From contig NC_134357.1 of NCBI RefSeq assembly GCF_048569485.1, positions 109,848,744-109,912,743 on the forward strand: a stretch of 64,000 bases of DNA. The letters run 5' to 3'. Of this stretch, positions 21,801 to 31,945 are shown piece after piece. Numbering within the stretch: the stretch's first letter is position 1; each line of letters begins with the position of its first letter. Made by a program: the position numbers and the translations under genes. The DNA comes from Anomaloglossus baeobatrachus. Lineage: Eukaryota > Chordata > Amphibia > Anura > Aromobatidae. The notes beneath the pieces are model-generated. The model did not search any database. It was not told the origin of the DNA and worked only from the letters and a program-made list of their open reading frames with translations.

Positions 21801-22951
21801 TGTGGCGCCCCTGACCTGGTCAGGCACCACTGAGTACTGCACCCATGCTGGGGACAGTACAATACAGGTAATCCAGAAGGCTGACAGGGGTGTGGAACAC
21901 AGGCGCATAGTGATCAGGTCTCACACATGTACCCATGAGAGGACCCCTGGGGGTCCCAGGAGGGGGAAAAGCCTTGACCTTCACTGGAATAGTGGAGGGG
22001 GCCAAAAGCCTCCATCTCCTCTCAAGGGGTGTGGTGGAGAGTCTGGTTGCTAGGTGGCGTAGGCAAGAACAGGAGAGGAGGAGCAGTGAGTCAGTTAGAG
22101 CGGAGAACTTCAGAGGGCTCAGTGAGGAGCAGACCTGTGGGGCTGTTGCTGTCTAACAGCGCCCGCGCAGTGGCTACTGACGGGGGAGAACGGTCAACTA
22201 GGAGTGCTGCCTGAAAGCCAGCTTCAGCTAGAGAGAAAGCACGGAGTGGGAAGTAAGGAGACTGCTAGAGAGCACCAGGCCCAACCGGGCGGCAGATCCC
22301 GAAGCGAAGATAGATCCAGCTTTCTTCTGCTAAACCTGCCGGTGTGGGGCTCTCAAAGCCCACACCACAACACCACAAAAGCCGCAGCCACGTAACCGCA
22401 GTGAGGGCCCATAGGTCACAGGAGGCAAGCAGCTGGAGTGGCCTGGTCCGGGGAACAAGCAAACGGCAAACAAAAGGGGGAGAGAGGCTGCAGCATCTTC
22501 CCTGGGTGACCCCCATAGGGACTCAAAGTCGGGGTCACCCCAAACCACCAAGGGCTAAGGAAGGCGAGTCAGTAGTCACCCTCATAAAGTCAGCCTGAAG
22601 GATACCTGGTTCCCATCTGGTTCATCCCAGCTACGCCCGGGTTACTCACCCTGCCACCTGAAGTGAGTAAAAACCCTGAAAGACATTCTGCCTGTGTGAG
22701 TCATTCTGCGACTTGTGGTACTACAAACCTACATCGGGCCCTGGGGCTTGCCTCACTCTCAGGAGGCTATTCCAACTAACTGCACATACCATCAGCCCCA
22801 GGCATCCCTTAACCTGCAGTGGCGGTCCCTACTGGCCGCAATACTGAGAGTGGCGTCACGATCAAAACCGAAGATTCCCTACCTGTGACCAGAACCAGCT
22901 ACGTGGAGTCCCTGAAGGTATGCACCGACACAACACCTGTGGGGCTTCACA
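21801..22951 (+). repeat. 5' LTR of copy 1
   Basis: 1151 bp. The first 30 bases form a compound hairpin (GTGG with CCAC, CCTGA with TCAGG). Short frames inside it repeat identically in the 3' LTR at 25627 and are not genes. Confidence 0.93.
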
Positions 22952-22953
22952 TC

Positions 22954-22971
22954 TGGCGTCACGAACAGGAT
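22954..22971 (+). other. Primer-binding site, probably tRNA-Ser
   Basis: tggcgtcacgaacaggat begins two bases after the LTR. Its complement ends in CCA preceded by G (discriminator), a 7-base acceptor strand and a CCTGT T-stem, the layout of a tRNA 3' end. The G discriminator and sequence suggest tRNA-Ser; this comes from memory, not a search. The same site occurs at 39626-39643. Confidence 0.75.
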
Positions 22972-23000
22972 AAGGACTAGACCTGTTCAGACAGGTGACC

Positions 23001-25013
23001 ATGTGCCTGGGCGGTCCGCTTGAAAAATTGGAAGCGCCGCCATATTGCCACCATGAAAAGCGCGCTGAAAAACAACAGCAGCCCGCGCTGGAAGAAGTTA
23101 CCGCCCACGAAGAGGTGTGGCTACCCAGAGATCCTCTGCAGAGTTCTGACCTTGCCAGCTATGAGAGTGGAAGCGTCCAGAGACGGCGGGAAGGAAAGAG
23201 AGCCACAAGCCTGCTGCTGGGAGAGGAGCTGCTGAAAGAGGCAGAGCAGAAACTGAACAGCTTGCTATCAGAGGCAACGGCGAGTCCACAGCTGGAGAGT
23301 CGTGCAGAAGAGGGCGCAGAAGAAATGGCGTCTGACCGCAGAAATCCAGAACCGGGCTCCGCTGCCTGGTGGTATCGGGAGCTGGCCCAGTTCTGCGACC
23401 GACTGGAGACCCGGGTCGTGGAGCAGATCCGAGAAGAACGTATGGAACTTCTGGAGATGGCTGCCGCGGTTCAGGCCTATGAGAGGGGAACCGCACGACG
23501 AGTGCCAGACCGGACGGCGACGACTCAGACCCCGATGCTGCCACCGATGGGTGAGTCCAGTATTACCCCTGCCGGCCCGGATGCCCCGACCCCTGCTGCC
23601 ACGCCCGCGGTCCCTGAAGAGGCGCCCGGCGCGGCGACGCTGAACCAGGCCGCAGCCACGCCAGGCGCGGCCCGCCAAGCCCCGGCCGCCGCAGCGATGC
23701 CCTGCTCGGCCCGCCAAGACCCGGCCGCCGCAGCGATGCCCTGCTCGGCCCGCCAAGCCCCGGCCGCCGCAGCGATGCCCTGCTTGGCCCACCAAGACCC
23801 GGTCCCTGCAGCGACGCCCAGCCCAGCCTGCACAGATCCCATCGCAGCTGCGACGCCGATCCAGGCCGCCGCCATACAGGGTGCGGCCCGCCAAGACCAG
23901 GCCGCCGCCAAACAGGGCGCGGCCCGCCAAGACCAGGCCGCCGCCATGCCGGGCGCGGCCCGCCAAGACCAGGCCGCCGCCATACAGGGCGCGGCCCGCA
24001 AAGAGATTGCATTACCATTTACCCCGGCCCGCAAGGCCAGAGCAGACACCGCTCCCCAGTCCAAAGAGGTCCCTGCTAGGAAGACCCTGATAGGAGAGGA
24101 CCCCGAATACTGGAAGGTGAAGGCTGACCTAGAGGCCCAGTTCCCACAAGAGATGGTGGATCGGTATCTGCTCCCTCCGCATACCCCCAAGGAGATTCAG
24201 GCAACCCCTGCAGCCGCGCCAGAGAGTCCACCGCCCAGACCAGCTGAGGACCACTCATCTCCAGCGCTACCACAACCAGAGTGCAGCGAAGAACTAAGGG
24301 GGAGAGGAGGCCAGGAAGCTGAGGAGCTGACTCCGGAGCCACCAGCAGTGGATCTATACTCAGAGCCGGAGATGTTGCCCTATTCCCGTTGGGATGAGGA
24401 AGACCTGACACCGTCCGCTGACGAAGATCTGCCTCAAAGTCTCACCTGGGAGTTTGCAAGCTGTACCACGCAGAGTTCAGGCCGCAAGACAAGGCGTCGC
24501 AATAGAACAACGTTGTCCCCTGCACCACAGTCTCCAGAGCAGAGAGAAGTTGCAGCCAGAGACCTACAGGAGAAAAGGTTACTGAGAAGGTCCAGAGCCC
24601 AGGTCAGAGGACCCCTTTGCAGAGGAGTAGTAGAGGACTTTAACTTGAAAAGCGGATATGGCTTTATTGTAGCCCCTGGTATCAAAGAAGGGATATTTGT
24701 CAACAGAAGAGATGTGAGCGCTCATCTGCCTAGAGGACACCCTGGCAGAAACCTAAAGATGGGGGATTCAGTACAATTCACTATGCATGAAGGCGAAAGA
24801 GGACTGTACGCGCTTGATGTAGCACTATGTACCAGCAAACCTTACAGCCACCCCATGCTACAAGAAAGAAAAGACAGAGATAAAGACACAGATGAAGATC
24901 AAGAGAGAAAAGACAAGGAACCTACAGATGAAACTACCTCCGACGACGACAGAGAGCAGGAAAGCAGCAGGTGCCGCAGCCCAACAGGTCAAAGCCCTGG
25001 TAAAGAGGAGTAA
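23001..25013 (+). CDS. Cold-shock-domain protein of LTR element, copy 1
   Basis: A 670-codon frame from ATG at 23001 (A at -3) to TAA. Regions: a charged N-terminus (to about 115); a helical Trp-Trp segment with SAAWWYRELAQFCDRLETRV (about 124-143); an Ala/Pro-rich stretch with repeated AARQDPAAAAMPCS-like units (about 200-340); an acidic Pro-rich stretch (about 370-500); a basic segment; then a cold-shock domain at about 537-611 with SGYGFI (RNP1-like) and GIFVN (RNP2-like); and a Lys/Asp/Glu-rich tail. Y-box cold-shock domains bind single-stranded RNA and DNA. By position it could package element RNA in place of a zinc-knuckle nucleocapsid; that is a guess. No retroviral enzyme motif is present. 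Confidence 0.85.
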   Translation: MCLGGPLEKLEAPPYCHHEKRAEKQQQPALEEVTAHEEVWLPRDPLQSSDLASYESGSVQRRREGKRATSLLLGEELLKEAEQKLNSLLSEATASPQLESRAEEGAEEMASDRRNPEPGSAAWWYRELAQFCDRLETRVVEQIREERMELLEMAAAVQAYERGTARRVPDRTATTQTPMLPPMGESSITPAGPDAPTPAATPAVPEEAPGAATLNQAAATPGAARQAPAAAAMPCSARQDPAAAAMPCSARQAPAAAAMPCLAHQDPVPAATPSPACTDPIAAATPIQAAAIQGAARQDQAAAKQGAARQDQAAAMPGAARQDQAAAIQGAARKEIALPFTPARKARADTAPQSKEVPARKTLIGEDPEYWKVKADLEAQFPQEMVDRYLLPPHTPKEIQATPAAAPESPPPRPAEDHSSPALPQPECSEELRGRGGQEAEELTPEPPAVDLYSEPEMLPYSRWDEEDLTPSADEDLPQSLTWEFASCTTQSSGRKTRRRNRTTLSPAPQSPEQREVAARDLQEKRLLRRSRAQVRGPLCRGVVEDFNLKSGYGFIVAPGIKEGIFVNRRDVSAHLPRGHPGRNLKMGDSVQFTMHEGERGLYALDVALCTSKPYSHPMLQERKDRDKDTDEDQERKDKEPTDETTSDDDREQESSRCRSPTGQSPGKEE

Positions 25014-25626
25014 AGTAAAGTAAAGAAAGAAGTACCAGTTGAAGTTTGAAAAGTTTTGTTTTGCAACGTTTAAGCATGTGCCCACAAAAACTATTGTGAG
25101 AAAAACCATAAACCTTAAGGCTATGAACTGGCTATAGCCACAAACTCTCGCAGTGTAAATAGTTACACCAGAGGGCACCACCGCCACCAGAGTCAGCCTG
25201 TTTAGGGGCTTGGCTCGTCTGCAACCAGGAGGAGCCCGTCCGTATATAGGGCCTTGGCTCACCTGCAACCAGAGAGTACGCCTGTTTATGGGGCCTTGGC
25301 TCACCACCACAAAGAGGGTACCTGGTCAGCACCAACTGTGGAGGCCGCCTCTGCATCCTGCCAGAAGAGGCTGAAGGCGCGGATCCACCAGGCCAGGTAT
25401 ACCCTGAAACCACCAGCCCATGTAAGCCGCCTCTACATCCTGCCAGAAGTGGCTGAAGCCGCGGCCAACGTGAAAGGGTTTTGGGTGGGTTAACGGACTT
25501 GTGGGTGGAGGGTGGTGATGTATGGTACCTGGTGCTTTTAAAAATGTTTTACATGTTTTAATGTTTTATGCATTTTAAAATGTTGTCTTGCAGCCCGAGG
25601 ACGTGCTGGTGATAACTAAGGGGGAA
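25014..25626 (+). other. 3' untranslated internal region and polypurine tract, copy 1
   Basis: Non-coding sequence with two related ggcttggctc-tctgcaacca segments (about 25206 and 25250) and repeated cctctgcatcctgccagaag units. Ends ctaagggggaa, a polypurine tract adjoining the 3' LTR. Copy 2 has the same layout. Confidence 0.8.
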
Positions 25627-26776
25627 TGTGGCGCCCCTGACCTGGTCAGGCACCACTGAGTACTGCACCCATGCTGGGGACAGTACAATACAGGTAATCC
25701 AGAAGGCTGACAGGGGTGTGGAACACAGGCGCATAGTGATCAGGTCTCACACATGTACCCATGAGAGGACCCCTGGGGGTCCCAGGAGGGGGAAAAGCCT
25801 TGACCTTCACTGGAATAGTGGAGGGGGCCAAAAGCCTCCATCTCCTCTCAAGGGGTGTGGTGGAGAGTCTGGTTGCTAGGTGGCGTAGGCAAGAACAGGA
25901 GAGGAGGAGCAGTGAGTCAGTTAGAGCGGAGAACTTCAGAGGGCTCAGTGAGGAGCAGACCTGTGGGGCTGTTGCTGTCTAACAGCGCCCGCGCAGTGGC
26001 TACTGACGGGGGAGAACGGTCAACTAGGAGTGCTGCCTGAAAGCCAGCTTCAGCTAGAGAGAAAGCACGGAGTGGGAAGTAAGGAGACTGCTAGAGAGCA
26101 CCAGGCCCAACCGGGCGGCAGATCCCGAAGCGAAGATAGATCCAGCTTTCTTCTGCTAAACCTGCCGGTGTGGGGCTCTCAAAGCCCACACCACAACACC
26201 ACAAAAGCCGCAGCCACGTAACCGCAGTGAGGGCCCATAGGTCACAGGAGGCAAGCAGCTGGAGTGGCCTGGTCCGGGGAACAAGCAAACGGCAAACAAA
26301 AGGGGGAGAGAGGCTGCAGCATCTTCCCTGGGTGACCCCCATAGGGACTCAAAGTCGGGGTCACCCCAAACCACCAAGGGCTAAGGAAGGCGAGTCAGTA
26401 GTCACCCTCATAAAGTCAGCCTGAAGGATACCTGGTTCCCATCTGGTTCATCCCAGCTACGCCCGGGTTACTCACCCTGCCACCTGAAGTGAGTAAAAAC
26501 CCTGAAAGACATTCTGCCTGTGTGAGTCATTCTGCGACTTGTGGTACTACAAACCTACATCGGGCCCAGGGCTTGCCTCACTCTCAGGAGGCTATTCCAA
26601 CTAACTGCACATACCATCAGCCCCAGGCATCCCTTAACCTGCAGTGGCGGTCCCTACTGGCCGCAATACTGAGAGTGGCGTCACGATCAAAACCGAAGAT
26701 TCCCTACCTGTGACCAGAACCAGCTACGTGGAGTCCCTGAAGGTATGCACCGACACAACACCTGTGGGGCTTCACA
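25627..26776 (+). repeat. 3' LTR of copy 1
   Basis: 1150 bp, nearly identical to the 5' LTR; followed by CTCC, the second target duplication copy. Confidence 0.93.
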
Positions 26777-26799
26777 CTCCCACCTAGCCAGAATCCTAC

Positions 26800-26843
26800 T
26801 CCACACTGATGAGGGGCAATACCCCGAAACAGCTGTCTGTGGA
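26800..26843 (+). ncRNA. Canonical type I hammerhead ribozyme
   Basis: All parts are present: stem I TCCACA with TGTGGA (perfect 6 bp), core CTGATGA, stem II GGGG with CCCC closing loop CAATA, core GAAA, stem III ACAG with CUGU without a loop, and cleavage-site C at 26837 after GU. The loopless stem III (ACAGCTGT) is the short form typical of mobile-element hammerheads, which cleave best as dimers. The tandem arrangement supplies this. Confidence 0.9.
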
Positions 26844-27203
26844 TGGATCCCTGGCCTTGGTATTTCCCTTGTCATATCTTTAAACTCGTCAAAGAGTTGG
26901 ATATTGACTAAATGGGTCACTTAATATGGTGGTTATGGTGGTCTCCTTAAAAAGAACCACTCCTTGGCTGGGTCCTTCCCGGAGGGATATCTGGCTACTT
27001 TCTGTGTCGAGACTCCTAACAGAGGCTCCACGAACCTTTTTTGATTTGCATACTTCCCAGGGGGCAATGCGCCTAGGATTTCACTGTCTTGAGCGCCTTT
27101 GCTGGCTGCCAGCAGTGTTTTCTCTGGCTGGTCTTCCAGAGATCAGTCATTATTTTGCCTTGTTGGTCTACTAGGCATTGCTCCCACCTAGCCAGAATCC
27201 TAC

Positions 27204-27226
27204 TCCACACTGATGAGGGGCAATAA
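27204..27226 (+). ncRNA. Hammerhead ribozyme, 5' half
   Basis: tccaca, ctgatga and gggg match the start of the ribozyme at 26800, then an LTR begins at 27227. The second half is not found on the far side, where the repeat resumes about 110 bp further along. Confidence 0.85.
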
Positions 27227-27889
27227 TGTGATGCCCTGGCCTATCAGGCCGTCACAGGGTATTGTGCAACCTGCCCTTCTGCACAGTATCCACCTCCTCC
27301 TTGGTTACAGGTCCCTGACCTTTGGTGTTGCCAAGAACAAGCTAATCAAAATCTTAGGAATACTCTGCACCACACCCACCAGTGGCTAACCTGTAGGGAG
27401 TAGGGTCGGCCACTGGGGGGTGGTTAAGGGGAGGTCAGGAGTGTCAGGAGACAGTGAGTTGAGTGGTGACTCTCGAGAGGAGAGGTCAGGAGCTGGGCTC
27501 CTTGTAACTACTAAGTGGCAGACGTTGGTCTGGGCCTGGTAGGAGCTGGACCCCGGTCGCAGGGGATCATGACAAGGGGCACGGACTGTCGAGAAGGACA
27601 GCCGGTGGCCTTATGCCATCACCGGGCAGGTGCTAGGGCACGACGGGGTACTTGTACCCTAGGTCAGGAAGTAGCTTCAGGCGTCCTGGCAATTTACCCG
27701 ACGAGGACGGAGTCTTCAAGATCCGTTCTCCACCCGCTCCAAAATTAGGGTACTAGCGCAATGAAGGGGATCGGACTTTCCCACTACACGTTCCAGAAAA
27801 TCCCAAACGTGAACCCTGAGAGCAGGCTCACCCAGTTAGCCATACTGGTGAGCGGGACCCGACTAGTTTTATACTCAAGGGACCAACCA
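27227..27889 (+). mobile_element. Solitary LTR of a second, related family
   Basis: Begins TGTGATGCCCTGG and ends near ACCAACCA. Its start shares the hairpin plan of the other LTRs here (TGTGA with TCACA, CCTG with CAGG). No internal region is present. The host repeat lacks about 110 bp at the right side, so the target duplication cannot be checked and the right limit is approximate. Confidence 0.68.
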
Positions 27890-28012
27890 GAGGTTATGGT
27901 AGTCTCCTTAAAAAGAGCCACTCCTTGGCTGGGTCCTTCCCGGAGGGATATCTGGCTATTTTCTGTGTCCAGACTCCTAACAGAGGCTCCACGGACTTTT
28001 TTGATTTGCATA
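27890..28012 (+). repeat. Hammerhead repeat, last partial unit
   Basis: Closely matches 26930-27050 (gtctccttaaaaagagccac, cggagggatatctggct, cagaggctccacg). Ends at gatttgcata. Confidence 0.85.
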
Positions 28013-28940
28013 TGGATAAAACAGTGATTTTATTAAAATTACAGCAAGCAGCTCAGTAAGTGAAAGATCACTGGAATTTGAGTATGTGCCCCTCCATCTT
28101 GCTGCTCTTAAATTACACAGAAAAAACCTGCCAATAGAATTCCTTTAAATAGAATCTGCCACCAGTATTTTGGATAAAGCCCAGAACCAACTGCTGTAGA
28201 TGTATGGCGCTTAGTCTTTACCAGGTTTTGTGCATTTCTTTGTGGTGCAAATATAGAAAAAGCAATCTGTGACATTTTTTTCCCTGATTATTCAACAAGC
28301 TAGGAAACACAATCTGTATAATTTATTTTTTTGTTATCATTATATAATACAATACAATACAATACAATATGTATACTAAACCTAAATGAATCATTTTTTT
28401 TATATATATAGATATAAATTTTACTCCATGAGGTCTTGACAATTTTTGCGGCGCATTTTAGCATTTTGTTCAGTGCATCGGAGCTCCAGTTGCAGAGAAA
28501 AATAGCTTACTACGGTGACATAAGTCGCTGGTAGAGCTGATCTGGGTCTGCTGTGACCCAGTTACTTTGTTATGCTGGGCAGACAGTTGCCAGATCCAAT
28601 AGAAGCATTGAAATTGCAGAAATTATCATCATCATTGTTCCCGCCTGTGTCTGACAGATTGCAAGAGCAGAACTTTGGTCAAAAACTCAGCTTTTCAAAG
28701 AAGCAACATGTCAATTGTTTTTGCCATTTGGGTTTTGCACTGCAAAGCTGAGTTTTTGACCAAAGTTCTGCCACAAAAAGGCAGCATTTTGAACAACATA
28801 GTGTGAACAAGAAACCCAAATTCCCATAGACTTTGCTTGAATAGAAGAACACATCCATTTTGGCATTAAACAGCGCAGAAGAAAAAGCAGCAAAAAAGCA
28901 GGTAAAAAGCAGGTAAAAAGCAACGTGCGCACATCCCCTA
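28013..28940. other. Unassigned and repeat-like sequence
   Basis: No gene. aatagaatctgccaccagta near 28145 resembles a transposon end. A (caata)n microsatellite lies at 28348-28368. 28674-28770 is a foldback (actttggtcaaaaactcagc against gctgagtttttgaccaaagt). cgtgcgcacatcccctaac near 28923 looks like one end of a miniature element. Confidence 0.45.
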
Positions 28941-29098
28941 ACAGTAGTTCCATAAGCCTTCCACTTCCGGATGATGCTCCCAACAGTGGAGACAGGTAGG
29001 CCCAACTCCTTGGAAAGGGTTTTGTACCCCTTGCCAGCCTTGTGACCCTCCACGATCTTGTCTCTGATGGCCTTGGAATGCTCCTTTGTCTTTCCCAT
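28941..29098 (-). pseudogene. Tc1 transposase N-terminal fragment
   Basis: ATG at 29098 on the minus strand opens MGKTKEHSKAIRDKIVEGHK, AGKGYKTLSKELGLPVSTVG and SIIRKWKAYGTT, a classic Tc1 helix-turn-helix DNA-binding domain. It breaks off after about 53 residues at a miniature element. The catalytic half is absent. The 5' untranslated part extends to about 29215. Confidence 0.88.
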
Positions 29099-29222
29099 GT
29101 TGACCAAGTATGAGTGCTGTTCACAAGTTTGGGGAGGGTCTTAATTAGTCAGAAAAGGCTGGAAAAAGAGATAATTAATCCAAACATGTGAAGCTCATTG
29201 TTCTTTGTGCCTGAAATACTTC

Positions 29223-29850
29223 TTAAAGGGGTGGTTCACCCATTTTTTTTATTTTCTGTATGAGCTCTACTTACCTTTCTAGGCGTCTTCTCCATTGGCT
29301 TCTGTTTCCAGTTCTGGCACTGAGCGGCGCTATCCTGCACGCTCAGTGCCGGTCACATGACCCCCTGGAGCTGTGGCCGCCGGCATCCTCTGACGTCCCG
29401 GCATTTCCGGGCTCTCAAACAAGACGGGTACGTCACAGGATGCCGGCGCCACTCAGATTGAGTGACAGGGCTGTGGGCGGTGACTACCGCACGTCACAGC
29501 TCAGCATCGAGGGGAGGATCCGGAGGACGTTTGTGTGGAGCCGGTGTCCTGCAGATGGTGAGGCTGAAGCACGGGGCGCCAGTGTGCAGTACAGGGGGGG
29601 GGTCTTCAGCTGAATCCCCCCCTGCACGTAAGTATGTGATCACACTGTCCACCTGCCCGCTCTGCTGCGATGTCAGGAGAGCGGCCGGTGTCGGGGCAGT
29701 GTGATCATCTGCTCCTCCCAGCAGCAAGACACTGACAGGCATGTCACCGCTGTGCTCTGCCATCTGTCCTGCTGCATGGGACCAACTGTCTGCACTCTGT
29801 CACCTGCACCACAAGTCACAGAGTGGAGACAGTTGGTGACAGAGCACCTC
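29223..29850. mobile_element. Left part of a TTAA-ended hairpin complex
   Basis: Begins TTAAAGGGGTGGTTCACCCA. The GC-rich interior carries gtcacctgcaccacaagtca and gagtggagacagttggtgac near 29800, words that recur around 32870-33170. The matching right end may be the TTAA at 34956-34959 (inverted: ttaaagaagttgtccagtta), but the ends agree only over a few bases. Confidence 0.5.
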
Positions 29851-29855
29851 TGCCC

Positions 29856-31895
29856 CCCCCCTGTTCTTTCCCCCACTCTCTTCTCTCCCCCCACTCTTCT
29901 CCCCCTCCCCTCTTCCCCCTCTTCTCTGCCCCCCTCTTATCCCTCTCTCCTCTCCCCTCTCTTTTCCCTCGCTCTCTTCCCCCCTCGCTCTCTTTTCCTC
30001 CCCCCTGCGCTCTCTTTTCCTCCCCCCGCGCTCTCTTTTCCTCCCCCCTCGCTCTCTTTTCCTCCCCTCCTTGCTTTCTTTTCCTCCCCCCTCACTCTCT
30101 GTTCCTCCCCCCCTCGCTTTCTTTTCCTCCCCCCTCGCTCTCTTTTCCTCCCCCCTCGCTCTCTTTTCCTCCCCCCTCGCTTTCTTTTCCTCCCCCCTCG
30201 CTCTCTTTTTCCTCCCCCCTCGCTCTCTTTTCCTCCCCCCTCGCTCTCTTTTCCTCCCCCCTCGCTCTCTTCTCCCCCCCCTCGCTCTCTTCTCCCCCCC
30301 CTCGCTCTCTTCTCCCCCCCCGCTCGCTCTCTTTCCCCCCCGCTCGCTCTCTTTCCCCCCCGCTCGCTCTCTTTTCCTCCCCCCTAGCTCTCTTTTCCTC
30401 CCCCCCCTCGCTTTCTTTTCCTCCCCCCTCGCTCTCTTTTCCTCCCCCCTCGCTCTTTTCCTCCCCCCCTCGCTTTCTTTTCCTCCCCCCTCGCTCTCTT
30501 TTCCTCCCCCCTCGCTCTTTTCCTCCCCCCTCGCTTTCTTTTCCTCCCCCCTCGCTCTCTTTTCCTCCCCCCTCGCTCTCTTTTCCTCCCCCTCTCGCTC
30601 TCTTTTCCTCCCCCCTCGCTCTCTTCTCCCCCCCCCTCGCTCTCTTCTCCCCCCTCGCTCTCTTCTCCCCCCCCTCGCCCCTCGCTCTCTTCTCCCCCCC
30701 GCTCGCTCTCTTTCCCCCCCGCTCGCTCTCTTTTCCTCCCCCCTCGCTCTCTTTTCCTCCCCCCCTCGCTTTCTTTTCCTCCCCCCTCGCTCTCTTTTCC
30801 TCCCCCCTCGCTCTCTTTTCCTCCCCCCCTCGCTCTCTTTTCCTCCCCCCTCGCTCTCTTTTCCTCCCCCCTGCGCTCTCTTTTCCTCCCCCCGCGCTCT
30901 CTTTTCCTCCCCCCTCGTTCTCTTTTCCTCCCCCCTTGCTTTCTTTTCCTCCCCCCTCACTCTCTGTTCCTCCCCCCCTCGCTTTCTTTTCCTCCCCCCT
31001 CGCTCTCTTTTCCTCCCCCCTCGCTCTCTTTTCCTCCCCCCTCGCTTTCTTTTCCTCCCCCCTCGCTCTCTTTTCCTCCCCCCTCGCTCTCTTTTCCTCC
31101 CCCCCTCGCTCTCTTTTCCTCCCCCCTCGCTCTCTTCTCCCCCCCTCGCTCTCTTCTCCCCCCCCCTCGCTCTCTTCTCCCCCCCTCGCTCTCTTCTCCC
31201 CCCCGCTCGCTCTCTTCTCCCCCCCGCTCGCTCTCTTTCCCCCCCGCTCGCTCTCTTTTCCTCCCCCCTCGCTCTCTTTTCCTCCCCCCCTCGCTTTCTT
31301 TTCCTCCCCCCTCGCTCTCTTTTCCTCCCCCCTCGCTCTCTTTTCCTCCCCCCCTCGCTTTCTTTTCCTCCCCCCTCGCTCTCTTTTCCTCCCCCCTCGC
31401 TCTCTTTTCCTCCCCCCTCGCTTTCTTTTCCTCCCCCCTCGCTCTCTTTTCCTCCCCCCTCGCTCTCTTTTCCTCCCCCCCTCGCTCTCTTTTCCTCCCC
31501 CCTCGCTCTCTTCTCCCCCCCTCGCTCTCTTCTCCCCCCTCGCTCTCTTCTCCCCCCCCCCTCGCCCCTCGCTCTCTTCTCCCCCCCGCTCGCTCTCTTT
31601 CCCCCCCGCTCGCTCTCTTTTCCTCCCCCCTCACTCTCTTTTCCTCCCCCCCTCGCTTTCTTTTCCTCCCCCCTCGCTCTCTTTTCCTCCCCCCTCGCTC
31701 TCTTTTCCTCCCCCCTCGCTCTCTTTTCCTCCCCCCTCGCTCTCTTCTCCCCCCCCCTCGCTCTCTTCTCCCCCCCCCTCGCTCTGTTCTCCCCCCGCTC
31801 GCTCTCTTTCCCCCCCACTCGCTCTCTTTTCCTCCCCCCCGCTCGCTTTCTTTTCCTCCCCCCCCTCGCTCTCTCTCTTTTCCCTCGCTCTCTCC
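29856..31895. repeat. 2-kb polypyrimidine minisatellite, 21-bp unit
   Basis: About 95 copies of tttcctcccccctcgctctc with length variants, grouped in higher-order blocks with runs of ctcccccc-cgctcgctctc. Plus strand is almost all pyrimidine. The period is a multiple of three and lacks stops in most frames, so frames over 700 codons open on both strands; none is a gene. Confidence 0.95.
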
Positions 31896-31945
31896 TGGCA
31901 TGGTCAGTACAGAAATCTCTCCATCGTGGAGGGGTGAGAGGGAGT

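Larger units (their letters stand above)
21801..26776 (+). mobile_element. LTR element with cold-shock-domain frame, copy 1, looks whole
   Basis: A 4976-bp LTR-bounded element. LTRs 21801-22951 and 25627-26776 start TGTGGCGCC and end CTTCACA. They are nearly identical (about two small differences by eye), so insertion is recent. Target duplication is 4 bp, CTCC. Parts: 5' LTR, primer-binding site at 22954-22971, one long frame, untranslated tail, polypurine tract (aagggggaa) just before 25627, 3' LTR. No protease, reverse transcriptase, RNase H or integrase is seen, so it must depend on enzymes from a partner element. The related unit at 27178-27190 shows the empty site. Confidence 0.93.
26777..27226 (+). 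repeat. Hammerhead ribozyme repeat, 404-bp tandem units
   Basis: Resumes the ribozyme repeat after the LTR element. The start of the hammerhead recurs at 26800 and 27204, giving a 404-bp monomer. The second unit is interrupted inside its ribozyme by another LTR. Tandem short hammerhead repeats resemble retrozymes and Penelope-like element ends described in animals. No protein is encoded. Confidence 0.85.

Noticed and set aside
23268-24190. Minus-strand frames of 221-232 codons opposite the cold-shock frame
   Set aside because: Shadows caused by the GC-rich Ala/Pro repeat; they follow the repeat unit, not a domain.
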